From CAYUVV01 sp964461325 (lineage in GTDB: Bacteria; Patescibacteriota; Minisyncoccia; Phycocordibacterales; JACOZG01): a stretch of 10,109 nt of DNA. The DNA is taken from NCBI GenBank assembly GCA_964461325.1, contig CAYWTW010000027.1:1-10109 (forward strand), in the 5' to 3' direction. Shown here in pieces: positions 1-5,820 of the stretch. The notes under the pieces are model-generated. The model was not told the origin of the DNA. It saw nothing but the letters and a program-made list of their open reading frames with translations, and ran no database searches. The translations under genes were made by a program, and so were the position numbers. The stretch's first letter is position 1; each line of letters begins with the position of its first letter.

Positions 1-95
1 TTTTTCATCATTACACTCTACTACCGAGTGTCCTAATTGATTACGGAATGGGCCGTAGAAATCGTTTCTGCGCTTAGGTTTTTCAGGTCTTTTAC

Positions 96-101
96 AGGAG
101 G
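96..101 (+). promoter_or_regulatory. Shine-Dalgarno of the first gene
   Basis: A perfect AGGAGG lies 6 bases before the ATG at 108 and fixes that start. It matters because none of the intact genes downstream carries such a site. I see no convincing -35/-10 pair in positions 1-95. Confidence 0.85.
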
Positions 102-107
102 ATTGTC

Positions 108-881
108 ATGGCGGGTCAAAATTCTGTCGCCGGCGATCGCGAGGTTTATTACGTAATTGATGGGAAGCTATTGGAGCTCAAGAGGCAATTGAGGCAAAAG
201 GGTGGTTATCCGTTTGACCTTACTCTGCTTGAACGTAGCCTCCAAAACCTGATCGAGGGCCGGTTCCCGCAACTGGCGGGTGGTACTAGCTCGGTCGTTT
301 TTAGTCCCGGTGTTTGCGAGAAGGTTTTCGCGCTCTTGGATTTGAGTTCCGAAGTGTTGAAGCACCTCTGGGTTCCACCCGTCGCTGGTTTCTGGGACGT
401 CTACGCTCCCAAAGTAGTCACTCCCGACCGTGTTATCGCCGCGATGCGCAGAGCAGGAATCACTGTTTGGACCTGGACCGGTGGTACTGTGGACGAGTGT
501 ATTGCCCACAACGACCGCGATCCCGGCAGCGGTGCTTACCGAGTCCGTTTCCTGGCCAACGTCGAAGCCGACCCCGAATTTGCCAAAAGATCAGCAAATG
601 ATTTGGCCGAGCTCGGCTACCGGGGTATTACCTTGACCGAGCGTCTGTTACTGGAGTTGGCGTTCTTTCTCGCGACTAAGGAGAACAACGACGACCTCAA
701 TCAACGCCATCTTGATGGCAAAAACGTGACGCTCTGTGCCGGCTCTCGCGACTCTGGCGGCGACGTCCCGCGCGTGTACTGGCATTCGACGGGCCGCGGG
801 GTCTACGTCGATTGGTGCAGCGTTGATTATGCCTCCCTGGATCTCCGTTCTCGTCTCGCAGTTGAGTACACTTGTAACTAG
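108..881 (+). CDS. Uncharacterised CPR-type protein, 257 aa
   Basis: I do not recognise a function. The product is soluble by appearance, with no signal peptide or membrane segment. The N-terminal part has a charged, probably helical stretch (residues 14-34, with IDGKLLELKRQLRQKGGYPF), and a second helical stretch lies around residues 176-200 (GITLTERLLLELAFF). The C-terminal part (about residues 211-252) holds the motif SRDSGGDVPRVYW followed by alternating aromatic and charged residues. That layout resembles a family of paralogous hypothetical proteins I associate with Parcubacteria genomes, whose last 40 residues are the most conserved part; this is recall, not a search. The motif also resembles the translated DGR-like stretch at 1134-1221, where RNSDGNAFYVNW occupies the equivalent place. 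The start at 108 is supported by the adjacent AGGAGG. The stop is followed 15 bases later by a hairpin. An accessory, ligand-binding or DGR-target-related role is speculative. Confidence 0.75.
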   Translation: MAGQNSVAGDREVYYVIDGKLLELKRQLRQKGGYPFDLTLLERSLQNLIEGRFPQLAGGTSSVVFSPGVCEKVFALLDLSSEVLKHLWVPPVAGFWDVYAPKVVTPDRVIAAMRRAGITVWTWTGGTVDECIAHNDRDPGSGAYRVRFLANVEADPEFAKRSANDLAELGYRGITLTERLLLELAFFLATKENNDDLNQRHLDGKNVTLCAGSRDSGGDVPRVYWHSTGRGVYVDWCSVDYASLDLRSRLAVEYTCN

Positions 882-895
882 AGACTTGTACCATT

Positions 896-927
896 GCCCC
901 CGATCAGCCAAATGACTGGTTGGGGGC
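896..927 (+). terminator. GC-rich hairpin after the first gene
   Basis: GCCCCC (896-901) pairs with GGGGGC (922-927). An inner AGCCA (906-910) pairs with TGGTT (917-921) with one G-U, leaving a four-base bulge and a six-base loop. It starts 15 bases after the stop codon at 881, where a terminator would sit. The following bases (CGCTTTGTGT) are not a proper U-tract, so it may instead be an mRNA end stabiliser or part of the structured stretch that follows. Confidence 0.5.
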
Positions 928-954
928 GCTTTGTGTAAAATTATTTTGGGTTAT

Positions 955-989
955 TAAACCGACTTCGCTCAGTGTGAGGTAACGGTTTA
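955..989. repeat. Inverted repeat with inner hairpin
   Basis: TAAACCG (955-961) and CGGTTTA (983-989) are a perfect 7-base inverted repeat. Between them CTCA (968-971) and TGAG (975-978) make a second short stem with loop GTG. This is one of three inverted repeats in the 420-base stretch without an intact gene (882-1301) and suggests a structured RNA. Its function is not known. Confidence 0.45.
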
Positions 990-1007
990 CCCACTGCTAG
1001 AAACTGC

Positions 1008-1123
1008 TTGCCCCACCCTAGCGAGTTCATACTCGGCACATTGCTCCCAAGGAGGAGTAAACACAGATAGTTTTGCCTGTTTTTTCAAGCAAGGTTGTCG
1101 GTGCGATTGACGGGGTGGGGCAA
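1008..1123. repeat. Long-range inverted repeat enclosing two small hairpins
   Basis: TTGCCCCACCC (1008-1018) is exactly complementary to GGGTGGGGCAA (1113-1123), an 11-base match with a 94-base gap. Inside it lie CGAGT/ACTCG (1022-1026/1031-1035, loop TCAT) and CTCC/GGAG (1044-1047/1051-1054, loop CAA). The second hides a Shine-Dalgarno-like AAGGAGGAG. The outer stem closes 10 bases before the asparagine-codon-rich stretch starting at 1134. A multibranched RNA leading into a template repeat is one reading; chance and decay are alternatives. Confidence 0.5.
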
Positions 1124-1133
1124 AAGACGATCT

Positions 1134-1305
1134 CGCAACTCGGATGGTAACGCGTTCTACGTCAACTGGAACGATGGGAAGTTCAACGTCAACTACTGGA
1201 ATCGTGGCGATGCCAATCCGCGGGGCGGTATCTGTCCAGCAGTTCCTCAAACTTGATTCTTTTATTCTCACGACCCGCTGCGTTGCGTCGGGCCGTTCTT
1301 TTTAA
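1134..1305 (+). other. DGR-like template repeat or decayed variable region
   Basis: Read in the frame of 1134, bases 1134-1221 encode RNSDGNAFYVNWNDGKF and then NVNYWNRGDANP. This is eight Asn codons (six AAC, two AAT) and two TAC codons in about 29, separated by Trp, Phe and Gly. An excess of AAY codons in a C-terminal C-type-lectin/FGE-like segment is the known signature of DGR template repeats, because adenine mutagenesis at AAY changes the residue without making stops. That frame ends at a TGA at 1254-1256. A second frame (+1) continues with VQQFLKLDSFILTTRCVASG and ends at TAA 1303-1305. I recall that tail as typical of CPR DGR targets, so core and tail are out of frame here. No ATG opens the core frame and a TAG lies at 1068-1070. 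A non-translated template or a broken target gene both fit; the absence of a reverse transcriptase in the window leaves this open. Confidence 0.5.
1274..1303 (+). terminator. Terminator-like hairpin with T-tract
   Basis: CCCG (1274-1277) pairs with CGGG (1289-1292). The stem extends through a mismatch and a G-U to GC/GC around a three-base loop. The T-rich tract TTCTTTTT (1296-1303) follows after a few bases. It would end plus-strand transcription through the DGR-like stretch. Bordetella phage BPP-1 has a hairpin just past its variable region, so a homing-related role is also conceivable. On the minus strand there is no T-tract, so it does not serve rpmB. Confidence 0.45.
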
Positions 1306-1496
1306 CCGACCAAATGCTTGCCTTTTTTGAGGCAACGGGTGCAGAGAAGGAGGCGCTCGCCGGCGGGCGACTTGCCCCATTGGAGATTGGGGTATTTGCG
1401 TTTCTTGCCTGTCGGGTTGAATTTGGTGGCCCGGACGCGATTGGAGTACCCGCCAGCCACGAGACTGCCCTTGGCGCACAGATGGCATTGTTTCAT
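1302..1496 (-). CDS. rpmB: 50S ribosomal protein bL28
   Basis: bL28 is a small protein of the large subunit near the E site. The 64-residue product begins MKQCHLCAKG, has the family core KKRKYPNLQW (residues 31-40), and ends CTRCLKKGKHLVG, close to the Thermotoga-type bL28 ending as I recall it. Two CxxC pairs (Cys4/Cys7 and Cys52/Cys55) form the zinc ribbon of the C+ version of the protein. The gene runs opposite to its neighbours. Its ATG lies 9 bases from a -10 box, so the mRNA would be almost leaderless. Its stop overlaps the end of the DGR-like tail by four bases. Overlapping longer readings on both strands are shadows. Confidence 0.9.
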   Translation of the reverse strand: MKQCHLCAKGSLVAGGYSNRVRATKFNPTGKKRKYPNLQWGKSPAGERLLLCTRCLKKGKHLVG

Positions 1497-1515
1497 AAGG
1501 CCTGTATGCTAACAT
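1488..1515 (+). promoter_or_regulatory. Possible promoter of the M50 protease gene
   Basis: A weak TTGTTT -35 (1488-1493) and TAACAT -10 (1510-1515) are spaced 16 bases apart, with TG one base before the -10. The -10 overlaps the rpmB -10 on the other strand almost symmetrically. Transcription would begin about 24 bases before the ATG at 1546. Confidence 0.3.
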
Positions 1516-1534
1516 ACCCGGAGCTAACTCGCAA
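1506..1534 (-). promoter_or_regulatory. Promoter of rpmB
   Basis: On the minus strand a TTGCGA -35 box (1529-1534) and a TAGCAT -10 box (1506-1511) are separated by 17 bases. TG one base before the -10 gives an extended -10 (TGTTAGCAT). The expected start of transcription is within about 3 bases of the ATG at 1496. The -10 lies inside the near-palindrome GTATG-CTAA-CATAC (1504-1517) shared with a possible promoter for the divergent protease gene. Confidence 0.5.
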
Positions 1535-1545
1535 TAAATTTTAAA

Positions 1546-2181
1546 ATGGAGGCCATCGTTTTAATTATCATTCTGATTTTTGCCGTTGTCATCCACGAAG
1601 TGGCTCATGGCGTGGCGGCCGACGCCTTGGGCGACCCCACGGCTCGCTTGGCCGGCCGCCTGACTTTGAATCCGCTTCAGCACCTCGACTGGTTCGGCTC
1701 CGTGATCGTGCCCGGCCTGCTCGCTTTGAGCGGAACAGGAGTCGTGTTTGGCTGGGCTAAACCCGTGCCTTACAATCCGTTCAATTTGCGCGGTGGCCGC
1801 TGGGGGCCGATGATCGTGGCCGGCGCCGGCCCGGCCGCCAATCTGGTCTTGGCTCTTATCTTCGGTCTCGTGGTGCGTTGGGCGCCGCTGGCGGAATCCG
1901 CGTTGGGCGTCTTGGCGGTGGTGGTGGTGACGAACGTCGTGCTCGCGATTTTCAATCTCATTCCCGTGCCGCCGCTCGATGGTTCAAAAATTTTGTCTGG
2001 CCTTTTGCCATATCGTTATCAGCCCTTGGCCGAGACTGCCAACCTTTGGTCATTCGGTCTGGTTTTGGTGGCGGTGTGGTTGCTCTGGCCCCTGATTAGC
2101 TGGTTCGCTTTATATTTATCCGCCTTATTGATTGGTCCCGAAACGTTGATCTCGGCCATCAACAACTTCTTCCAGCGTTAG
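1546..2181 (+). CDS. M50 family (site-2-type) zinc metalloprotease
   Basis: This is a polytopic membrane metallopeptidase of family M50, which cuts substrates within the membrane. HEVAH at residues 17-21 is the HExxH zinc and catalytic motif, in the first hydrophobic segment (about 4-24). The third zinc ligand is Asp145 in NLIPVPPLDG (137-146), the family's NxxPxPxLDG motif. Further hydrophobic segments lie at about 52-68, 88-111, 117-140 and 168-190. At 211 residues with no PDZ domain it matches the short form common in bacteria. The substrate is not known. It follows rpmB divergently and precedes the str operon. In my recollection a site-2 protease gene near rpsL is common in CPR genomes. 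The ATG at 1546 has no Shine-Dalgarno, only AATAAATTTTAAA, but a later start would lose the HExxH helix. Confidence 0.9.
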   Translation: MEAIVLIIILIFAVVIHEVAHGVAADALGDPTARLAGRLTLNPLQHLDWFGSVIVPGLLALSGTGVVFGWAKPVPYNPFNLRGGRWGPMIVAGAGPAANLVLALIFGLVVRWAPLAESALGVLAVVVVTNVVLAIFNLIPVPPLDGSKILSGLLPYRYQPLAETANLWSFGLVLVAVWLLWPLISWFALYLSALLIGPETLISAINNFFQR

Positions 2182-2205
2182 GCCGCTTGCCTTTTGTCGG
2201 GCCTA
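2179..2205. repeat. Inverted repeat at the protease stop and str promoter
   Basis: TAGGCC (2179-2184, including the protease stop codon) is complementary to GGCCTA (2200-2205), leaving a 15-base loop that contains the putative -35 box of the str operon. There is no following T-tract. It may be a weak hairpin or a dyad operator; nothing in the sequence decides this. Confidence 0.3.
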
Positions 2206-2214
2206 TGTTAGATT
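2187..2214 (+). promoter_or_regulatory. Promoter of the str operon (rpsL-rpsG-fusA)
   Basis: TTGCCT (2187-2192) and TAGATT (2209-2214) are spaced 16 bases apart. TG one base before the -10 makes an extended -10, TGTTAGATT. Transcription would begin near 2221, leaving a leader of only about 12 bases before rpsL at 2233. That leader, AATTTGTTTT near its end, lacks a Shine-Dalgarno. Confidence 0.5.
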
Positions 2215-2232
2215 AGGCGGACAATTTGTTTT

Positions 2233-2652
2233 ATGCCGACAATTAATCAATTGGTCAGGAAGCCCCGCCAGCGCCACGTTCGCAAGTCGCGCTCGGTGGC
2301 TTTGGCGCACGGTTTCAACACTCTCAAAAACCGGCCGGTGTTTTATCCGGCGCCGTTCAAGCGCGGCGTGTGCGTGCAGGTTAAAACCACGACCCCCAAA
2401 AAGCCGAACTCGGCGGTGCGCAAGATTGCCCGCGTTCGTTTGAGTAACGGCGACGAAGTGACGGCCTACATTCCCGGCATTGGCCATAATCTCCAAGAGC
2501 ACTCGGTGGTGATCATTCGCGGCGGGCGGGTCAAAGACTTGCCCGGCGTGCGGTACCACATCGTGCGCGGCGTGCTCGACGCGAGCGGCGTGGAGAGCCG
2601 CCGCCAGGGTCGGAGTCTCTACGGCGCCAAGCGCCCGAAGGCCGAGAAATAA
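2233..2652 (+). CDS. rpsL: 30S ribosomal protein uS12
   Basis: uS12 lines the decoding centre and helps proofreading. The 139-residue product begins PTINQLVRKPRQRHVRKS. It carries the decoding loop TTTPKKPNSA (52-61) and GGRVKDLPGVRYH (97-109), both near invariant. It is longer than the 124-residue E. coli form because of a segment around residues 24-44, a length also seen in Bacillus. Lys56 corresponds to E. coli Lys43, the classic streptomycin-resistance site, and is wild type. Asp102 corresponds to the residue methylthiolated in E. coli. This is the first gene of the str operon, 6 bases before rpsG. Confidence 0.98.
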   Translation: MPTINQLVRKPRQRHVRKSRSVALAHGFNTLKNRPVFYPAPFKRGVCVQVKTTTPKKPNSAVRKIARVRLSNGDEVTAYIPGIGHNLQEHSVVIIRGGRVKDLPGVRYHIVRGVLDASGVESRRQGRSLYGAKRPKAEK

Positions 2653-2658
2653 TTTTTT

Positions 2659-3171
2659 ATGCGCCGGAAAATCAAATTCGCGCCCCGTCGCCAGCCCGAT
2701 CTGACTTATCAATCCGAGTCGGTCGCGCGCTTGATTAATTACGTTATGGAGCGGGGCAAGCGCGGAACGGCCAGCCGGATCGTCTATCAAGCATTAGATC
2801 GAGCGGCCGCGGAGTTGAAACGTCCGGCGCTGGAGGCGCTGGAGGCCGCCATCAATAATGTCGCGCCGACGGTGGAGTTGCGTTCGCGCCGCGTCGGCGG
2901 GGCCAACTACCAGATTCCTTTTGAAGTCAGCGCGGCCCGGCGTTTGACGCTCGCGCTGAAGTGGATGATCGAAGCGGCCGTGGCGCGCCGCGGCAAGCCG
3001 ATGGCGGAACGTTTGGCCGAAGAGTTGGTGGCCGCGACCAAAAATGAGGGCGAAGCCATTCGCCGACGGGAGAACGTTCACAAAATGGCCGAAGCCAATC
3101 GGGCCTTCGCTCACTTTGCCCGTTCAGCCACTCGTCCGCGTCAACCGGTTTTGCCTCGGACGGTTAAATAA
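2659..3171 (+). CDS. rpsG: 30S ribosomal protein uS7
   Basis: uS7 starts assembly of the 30S head and borders the E-site tRNA channel. The 170-residue product begins RRKIKFAPRRQPDLTYQSE. It has the RNA-binding motif PTVELRSRRVGGANYQIPFE (70-89) and the conserved RRRENVHKMAEANRAFAHF near the end. It is about 14 residues longer than the common 156-residue form, mostly in a basic C-terminal tail. The gap from rpsL is 6 bases of T and one A, leaving no room for a structured uS7 autoregulatory site like that of E. coli. fusA follows after 2 bases. Confidence 0.97.
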   Translation: MRRKIKFAPRRQPDLTYQSESVARLINYVMERGKRGTASRIVYQALDRAAAELKRPALEALEAAINNVAPTVELRSRRVGGANYQIPFEVSAARRLTLALKWMIEAAVARRGKPMAERLAEELVAATKNEGEAIRRRENVHKMAEANRAFAHFARSATRPRQPVLPRTVK

Positions 3172-3173
3172 CG

Positions 3174-5312
3174 ATGTCCGCCGATTACCCTCTGCCCCGG
3201 GTTCGCAATATTGGCGTCATCGCCCACATCGACGCCGGCAAGACGACGGTGACGGAGCGGATTCTTTTCTATACTGGCGTGTCGCACAAGATTGGCGAGG
3301 TTCATGAGGGGAGTACGGTGATGGATTGGATGGAGCAGGAGCGGGAGCGCGGCATTACCATTACCGCCGCCGCCACCACGGCTTTTTGGCAACCGACCGA
3401 CGACCCCAACCCCGAAGCCAAGGTTAAATTAAATATTATTGATACGCCCGGGCACATTGATTTTACTATCGAGGTCAAACGTTCGCTCCGCGTGCTCGAC
3501 GGGGCGGTGGTGGTGTTTGACGGCGTGGCTGGCGCCGAGCCGCAGTCCGAAACCAACTGGCGGTATGCCGATGATTACGCCGTGCCGCGCATTTGCTTCG
3601 TGAATAAGCTCGATCGGACCGGCGCGTCCTATGAACGTTCTTTTCAGTCCATTCTCGAACGCCTTTCGCCCAAGGCGGTTAAGTTGCAGATTCCCGATGG
3701 GCACGAGGACCAATTCCATGGCGTGATTGACCTGTTGGCGCGCCAATATATCACTTTTGGTGGCGCGCGCGGCGAAAAAATGGAACGCTTGCCGGTACCC
3801 GAATCTCTGCGCGCAGAGATGGAGCGGGAGCGGGCGACGTTGGTTGAAAAAATTGTTGAGCACGATGACGCCGCGATGACGGAATATCTCGAAGGGCGGG
3901 AAGTTCCGGAGGCGCGCTTGCGAGAGATTTTGCGTCGCGCCACCATCGCCAACAAAATTTTCCCGGTCTTTTGCGGCTCGGCTTTGAAGAATAAAGGCGT
4001 CCAGACGATGCTCGATGCCGTGGCCCATTATTTGCCCTCGCCAATGGATGTGCCGGCCGCGCGGGCGACCGATCCGGATACTGGCGCCGAGGTGGAGATT
4101 AAAACCGACGAGCAGGCGCCGCTCGCGGCTCTGGCCTTCAAGAACGCGGCCGACCCCTTCGTCGGGTCGTTAACTTTTTTTCGCGTCTACACGGGCCATT
4201 TGGAATCCGGTTCCTATATTTTGAACACGCGGACGGGCAAGCAGGAACGCGTGAGTCGGATCGTGCGTCTGCACGCCAACGAACGCCAAGAGGTCAAAGA
4301 GATTTGGGCGGGCAACATCGCCGCGGCCGTCGGCCTGAAAGACACGAAGACCGGCGACACGCTGTGCGACCCCAAGCACCCGGTTTTGCTTGAGGGGATT
4401 GATTCGCCGGAGCCGGTTATTTCGCTGCGGGTCGAGCCGAAAACCAAGGCCGACCAAGAGAAAATGAGTTTGGCTTTGCGAAAGCTTTCAGATGAAGACC
4501 CGACTTTCCGCGTGAAGGGTGATGAGGAAACGGGGGAAACCATCATTTCGGGCATGGGCGAACTGCATCTCGAAATTTTGGTTGACCGGATGAAGCGGGA
4601 GTTTAACGTTGAGGCCAACGTCGGCAAGCCGCAGGTGGCTTACCGCGAGACGATCACGGGCGAATCCGAGGTGGAGCACAAACACATCAAGCAGTCTGGT
4701 GGCCGCGGCCAATACGGTCACGTCAAGATTCGTCTCAAGCCGTTGGCGGCTTTGGAACCGGGGGCCAAGATCTCGAAGAACGTTCATCGGGACGATCATT
4801 TCGAATTCATCAACTCCATCAAGGGCGGCATTATCCCGCAGGAATATATTCCGGCGGTGGAGAAGGGGGTGCGCGAGGGTCTCGACCGAGGCGTGGTGGC
4901 CGGTTTCCCCTTGGTCGACGTTTCGTGCGAGTTATTCTATGGCTCCTATCACGAGGTAGACTCGTCGGAGTTGGCGTTCAAGCTCGCCGCTTCGATGGCC
5001 GTTCAAGAAGCCGCGCGCCGGGCCAAGCCCGTGCTTCTGGAGCCGGTGATGAAGGTGGAAGTCGTGACGCCGGAAAAGTTTATCGGTGACGTAACTGGCA
5101 GTCTTTCTAGCCGTCGTGGTCAGATTGAGGGGACGGAGGATCGTGGTTTGGCCAAGGCGGTGCGGGCCCGCGTGCCGCTCTCCGAGATGTTTGGTTATAT
5201 GACGACGCTCCGCTCGATGACGGAGGGTCGGGCCTCGTTTACCATGGAGTTTGATCAATACGCCATTATTCCACCAAATGTGGCCGAGAAAATTGTGGCC
5301 GCGCGCAAATAA
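3174..5312 (+). CDS. fusA: Elongation factor G
   Basis: EF-G is the GTPase that drives tRNA-mRNA translocation and, with RRF, ribosome recycling. The 712-residue length is typical. The GTP-binding domain shows AHIDAGKTT (17-25), RGITI (59-63), DTPGH (90-94, His94 being the catalytic histidine) and NKLD (144-147). Domain II follows at about 310-400, and SGGRGQYGHV at about 506-515 marks domain IV. Domain V contains the TGSLSSRRGQIEG stretch near residue 641. All key residues are present, so it appears active. Overlapping open frames on the minus strand are shadows of this coding sequence. It is cotranscribed with rpsG (2-base gap) and with the small secreted protein gene that follows after 2 bases. 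Confidence 0.99.
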   Translation: MSADYPLPRVRNIGVIAHIDAGKTTVTERILFYTGVSHKIGEVHEGSTVMDWMEQERERGITITAAATTAFWQPTDDPNPEAKVKLNIIDTPGHIDFTIEVKRSLRVLDGAVVVFDGVAGAEPQSETNWRYADDYAVPRICFVNKLDRTGASYERSFQSILERLSPKAVKLQIPDGHEDQFHGVIDLLARQYITFGGARGEKMERLPVPESLRAEMERERATLVEKIVEHDDAAMTEYLEGREVPEARLREILRRATIANKIFPVFCGSALKNKGVQTMLDAVAHYLPSPMDVPAARATDPDTGAEVEIKTDEQAPLAALAFKNAADPFVGSLTFFRVYTGHLESGSYILNTRTGKQERVSRIVRLHANERQEVKEIWAGNIAAAVGLKDTKTGDTLCDPKHPVLLEGIDSPEPVISLRVEPKTKADQEKMSLALRKLSDEDPTFRVKGDEETGETIISGMGELHLEILVDRMKREFNVEANVGKPQVAYRETITGESEVEHKHIKQSGGRGQYGHVKIRLKPLAALEPGAKISKNVHRDDHFEFINSIKGGIIPQEYIPAVEKGVREGLDRGVVAGFPLVDVSCELFYGSYHEVDSSELAFKLAASMAVQEAARRAKPVLLEPVMKVEVVTPEKFIGDVTGSLSSRRGQIEGTEDRGLAKAVRARVPLSEMFGYMTTLRSMTEGRASFTMEFDQYAIIPPNVAEKIVAARK

Positions 5313-5314
5313 TC

Positions 5315-5722
5315 ATGAAAATATTTTTTATTTTAGCCGTTTTTTTATTGTCGGCGTCCCTTAGTCATGCTCAAACGCGTGAGAAAGAGGAGAGGCCCTT
5401 GGAGTTAAAGTCGACGGAGAAGGTGACCGTTAGTTCCGTCAATAAAAAAATGTATTTAAACGACACGGAGGTCAGAATAAATCCAGCCGACGCCGTGATG
5501 AAAATCCAGCAAAAAACAGAGATGAAGCCAAGCCAAATTGAGATTTACTCTAAGTCGCAGCCCGCGGGTGAGAAAGTCCCTACCTATCGAGCCACGACCC
5601 AGCGACAAGCCAGACTTTTTGGCCTTTTTAACGTTAAAGTGGAAGAAAAGGTCGAAGTTAATGCCCTCGATGGCTCGGTTAGTGAAGTGAAAACTCCGTG
5701 GTGGAGTTGGCTATCTTTCTAA
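5315..5722 (+). CDS. Small secreted protein with C-terminal PWW motif, 135 aa
   Basis: I do not know its function. Residues 1-19 are a signal peptide (MKIFFILAVFLLSASLSHA, probable cut after Ala19, no lipobox cysteine). The mature part is charged, about 116 residues, with no cysteine. The second half, RQARLFGLFNVKVEEKVEVN followed by a DG turn and VKTPWWSWLSF, resembles a C-terminal module of secreted CPR proteins I recall (LFGLFPV...VEVDAETGEV...PWW). It could be a PepSY-like beta structure, but this is inference. It begins 2 bases after the fusA stop without a Shine-Dalgarno, so it is probably translated after fusA. It is richer in AAA and AAT codons than its neighbours, which hints at separate origin. 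A promoter for tuf follows, so this gene splits the usual fusA-tuf pair. Confidence 0.8.
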   Translation: MKIFFILAVFLLSASLSHAQTREKEERPLELKSTEKVTVSSVNKKMYLNDTEVRINPADAVMKIQQKTEMKPSQIEIYSKSQPAGEKVPTYRATTQRQARLFGLFNVKVEEKVEVNALDGSVSEVKTPWWSWLSF

Positions 5723-5742
5723 GCGGGAAATTCAAAACCTTG

Positions 5743-5771
5743 TTGACCGGCGAGAGGCCGTCTGTTAGTAT
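5743..5771 (+). promoter_or_regulatory. Promoter of the tuf-S10 operon
   Basis: TTGACC (5743-5748) and TAGTAT (5766-5771) are exactly 17 bases apart. TG one base before the -10 gives TGTTAGTAT, matching the core of the str promoter. The transcript would have a leader of about 43 bases, AT-rich near the start codon. I see no terminator between the preceding gene and this site, so read-through from the str operon is also likely. Confidence 0.6.
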
Positions 5772-5820
5772 GTTGATTCCTAAGCTTTTAAGGATTTATC
5801 AATAAAATAATTTTAAAATT

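Noticed and set aside
1..107. Promoter or end of an upstream gene
   Set aside because: A TTGATT at 37-42 has no -10 at suitable spacing and no coding frame is recognisable, so only the Shine-Dalgarno is reported.
741..881. The first gene's 3' end as the variable region matching the 1134-1260 template
   Set aside because: The differences are not confined to template adenines (for example TCG to TCT and GGT to GGC), so it is at best a distant relative, not a direct DGR product.
1144..1305. Plus-strand 53-codon ORF starting at ATG 1144
   Set aside because: Its first half reads the Asn-rich core in a shifted frame (Ser/Thr/Gly low complexity) and only the tail looks protein-like. The ATG has no ribosome site, so I treat it as part of the DGR-like relic.
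987..1515. Minus-strand open frames of 94 and 108 codons over the intergenic stretch and rpmB
   Set aside because: They are out of frame with bL28, have no recognisable protein motif, and mirror the DGR-like bases and rpmB.
5748..5760. CGGC/GCCG hairpin between the secreted gene and tuf as a terminator
   Set aside because: The stem is only 4 bases, has no T-tract and lies inside the tuf promoter spacer.
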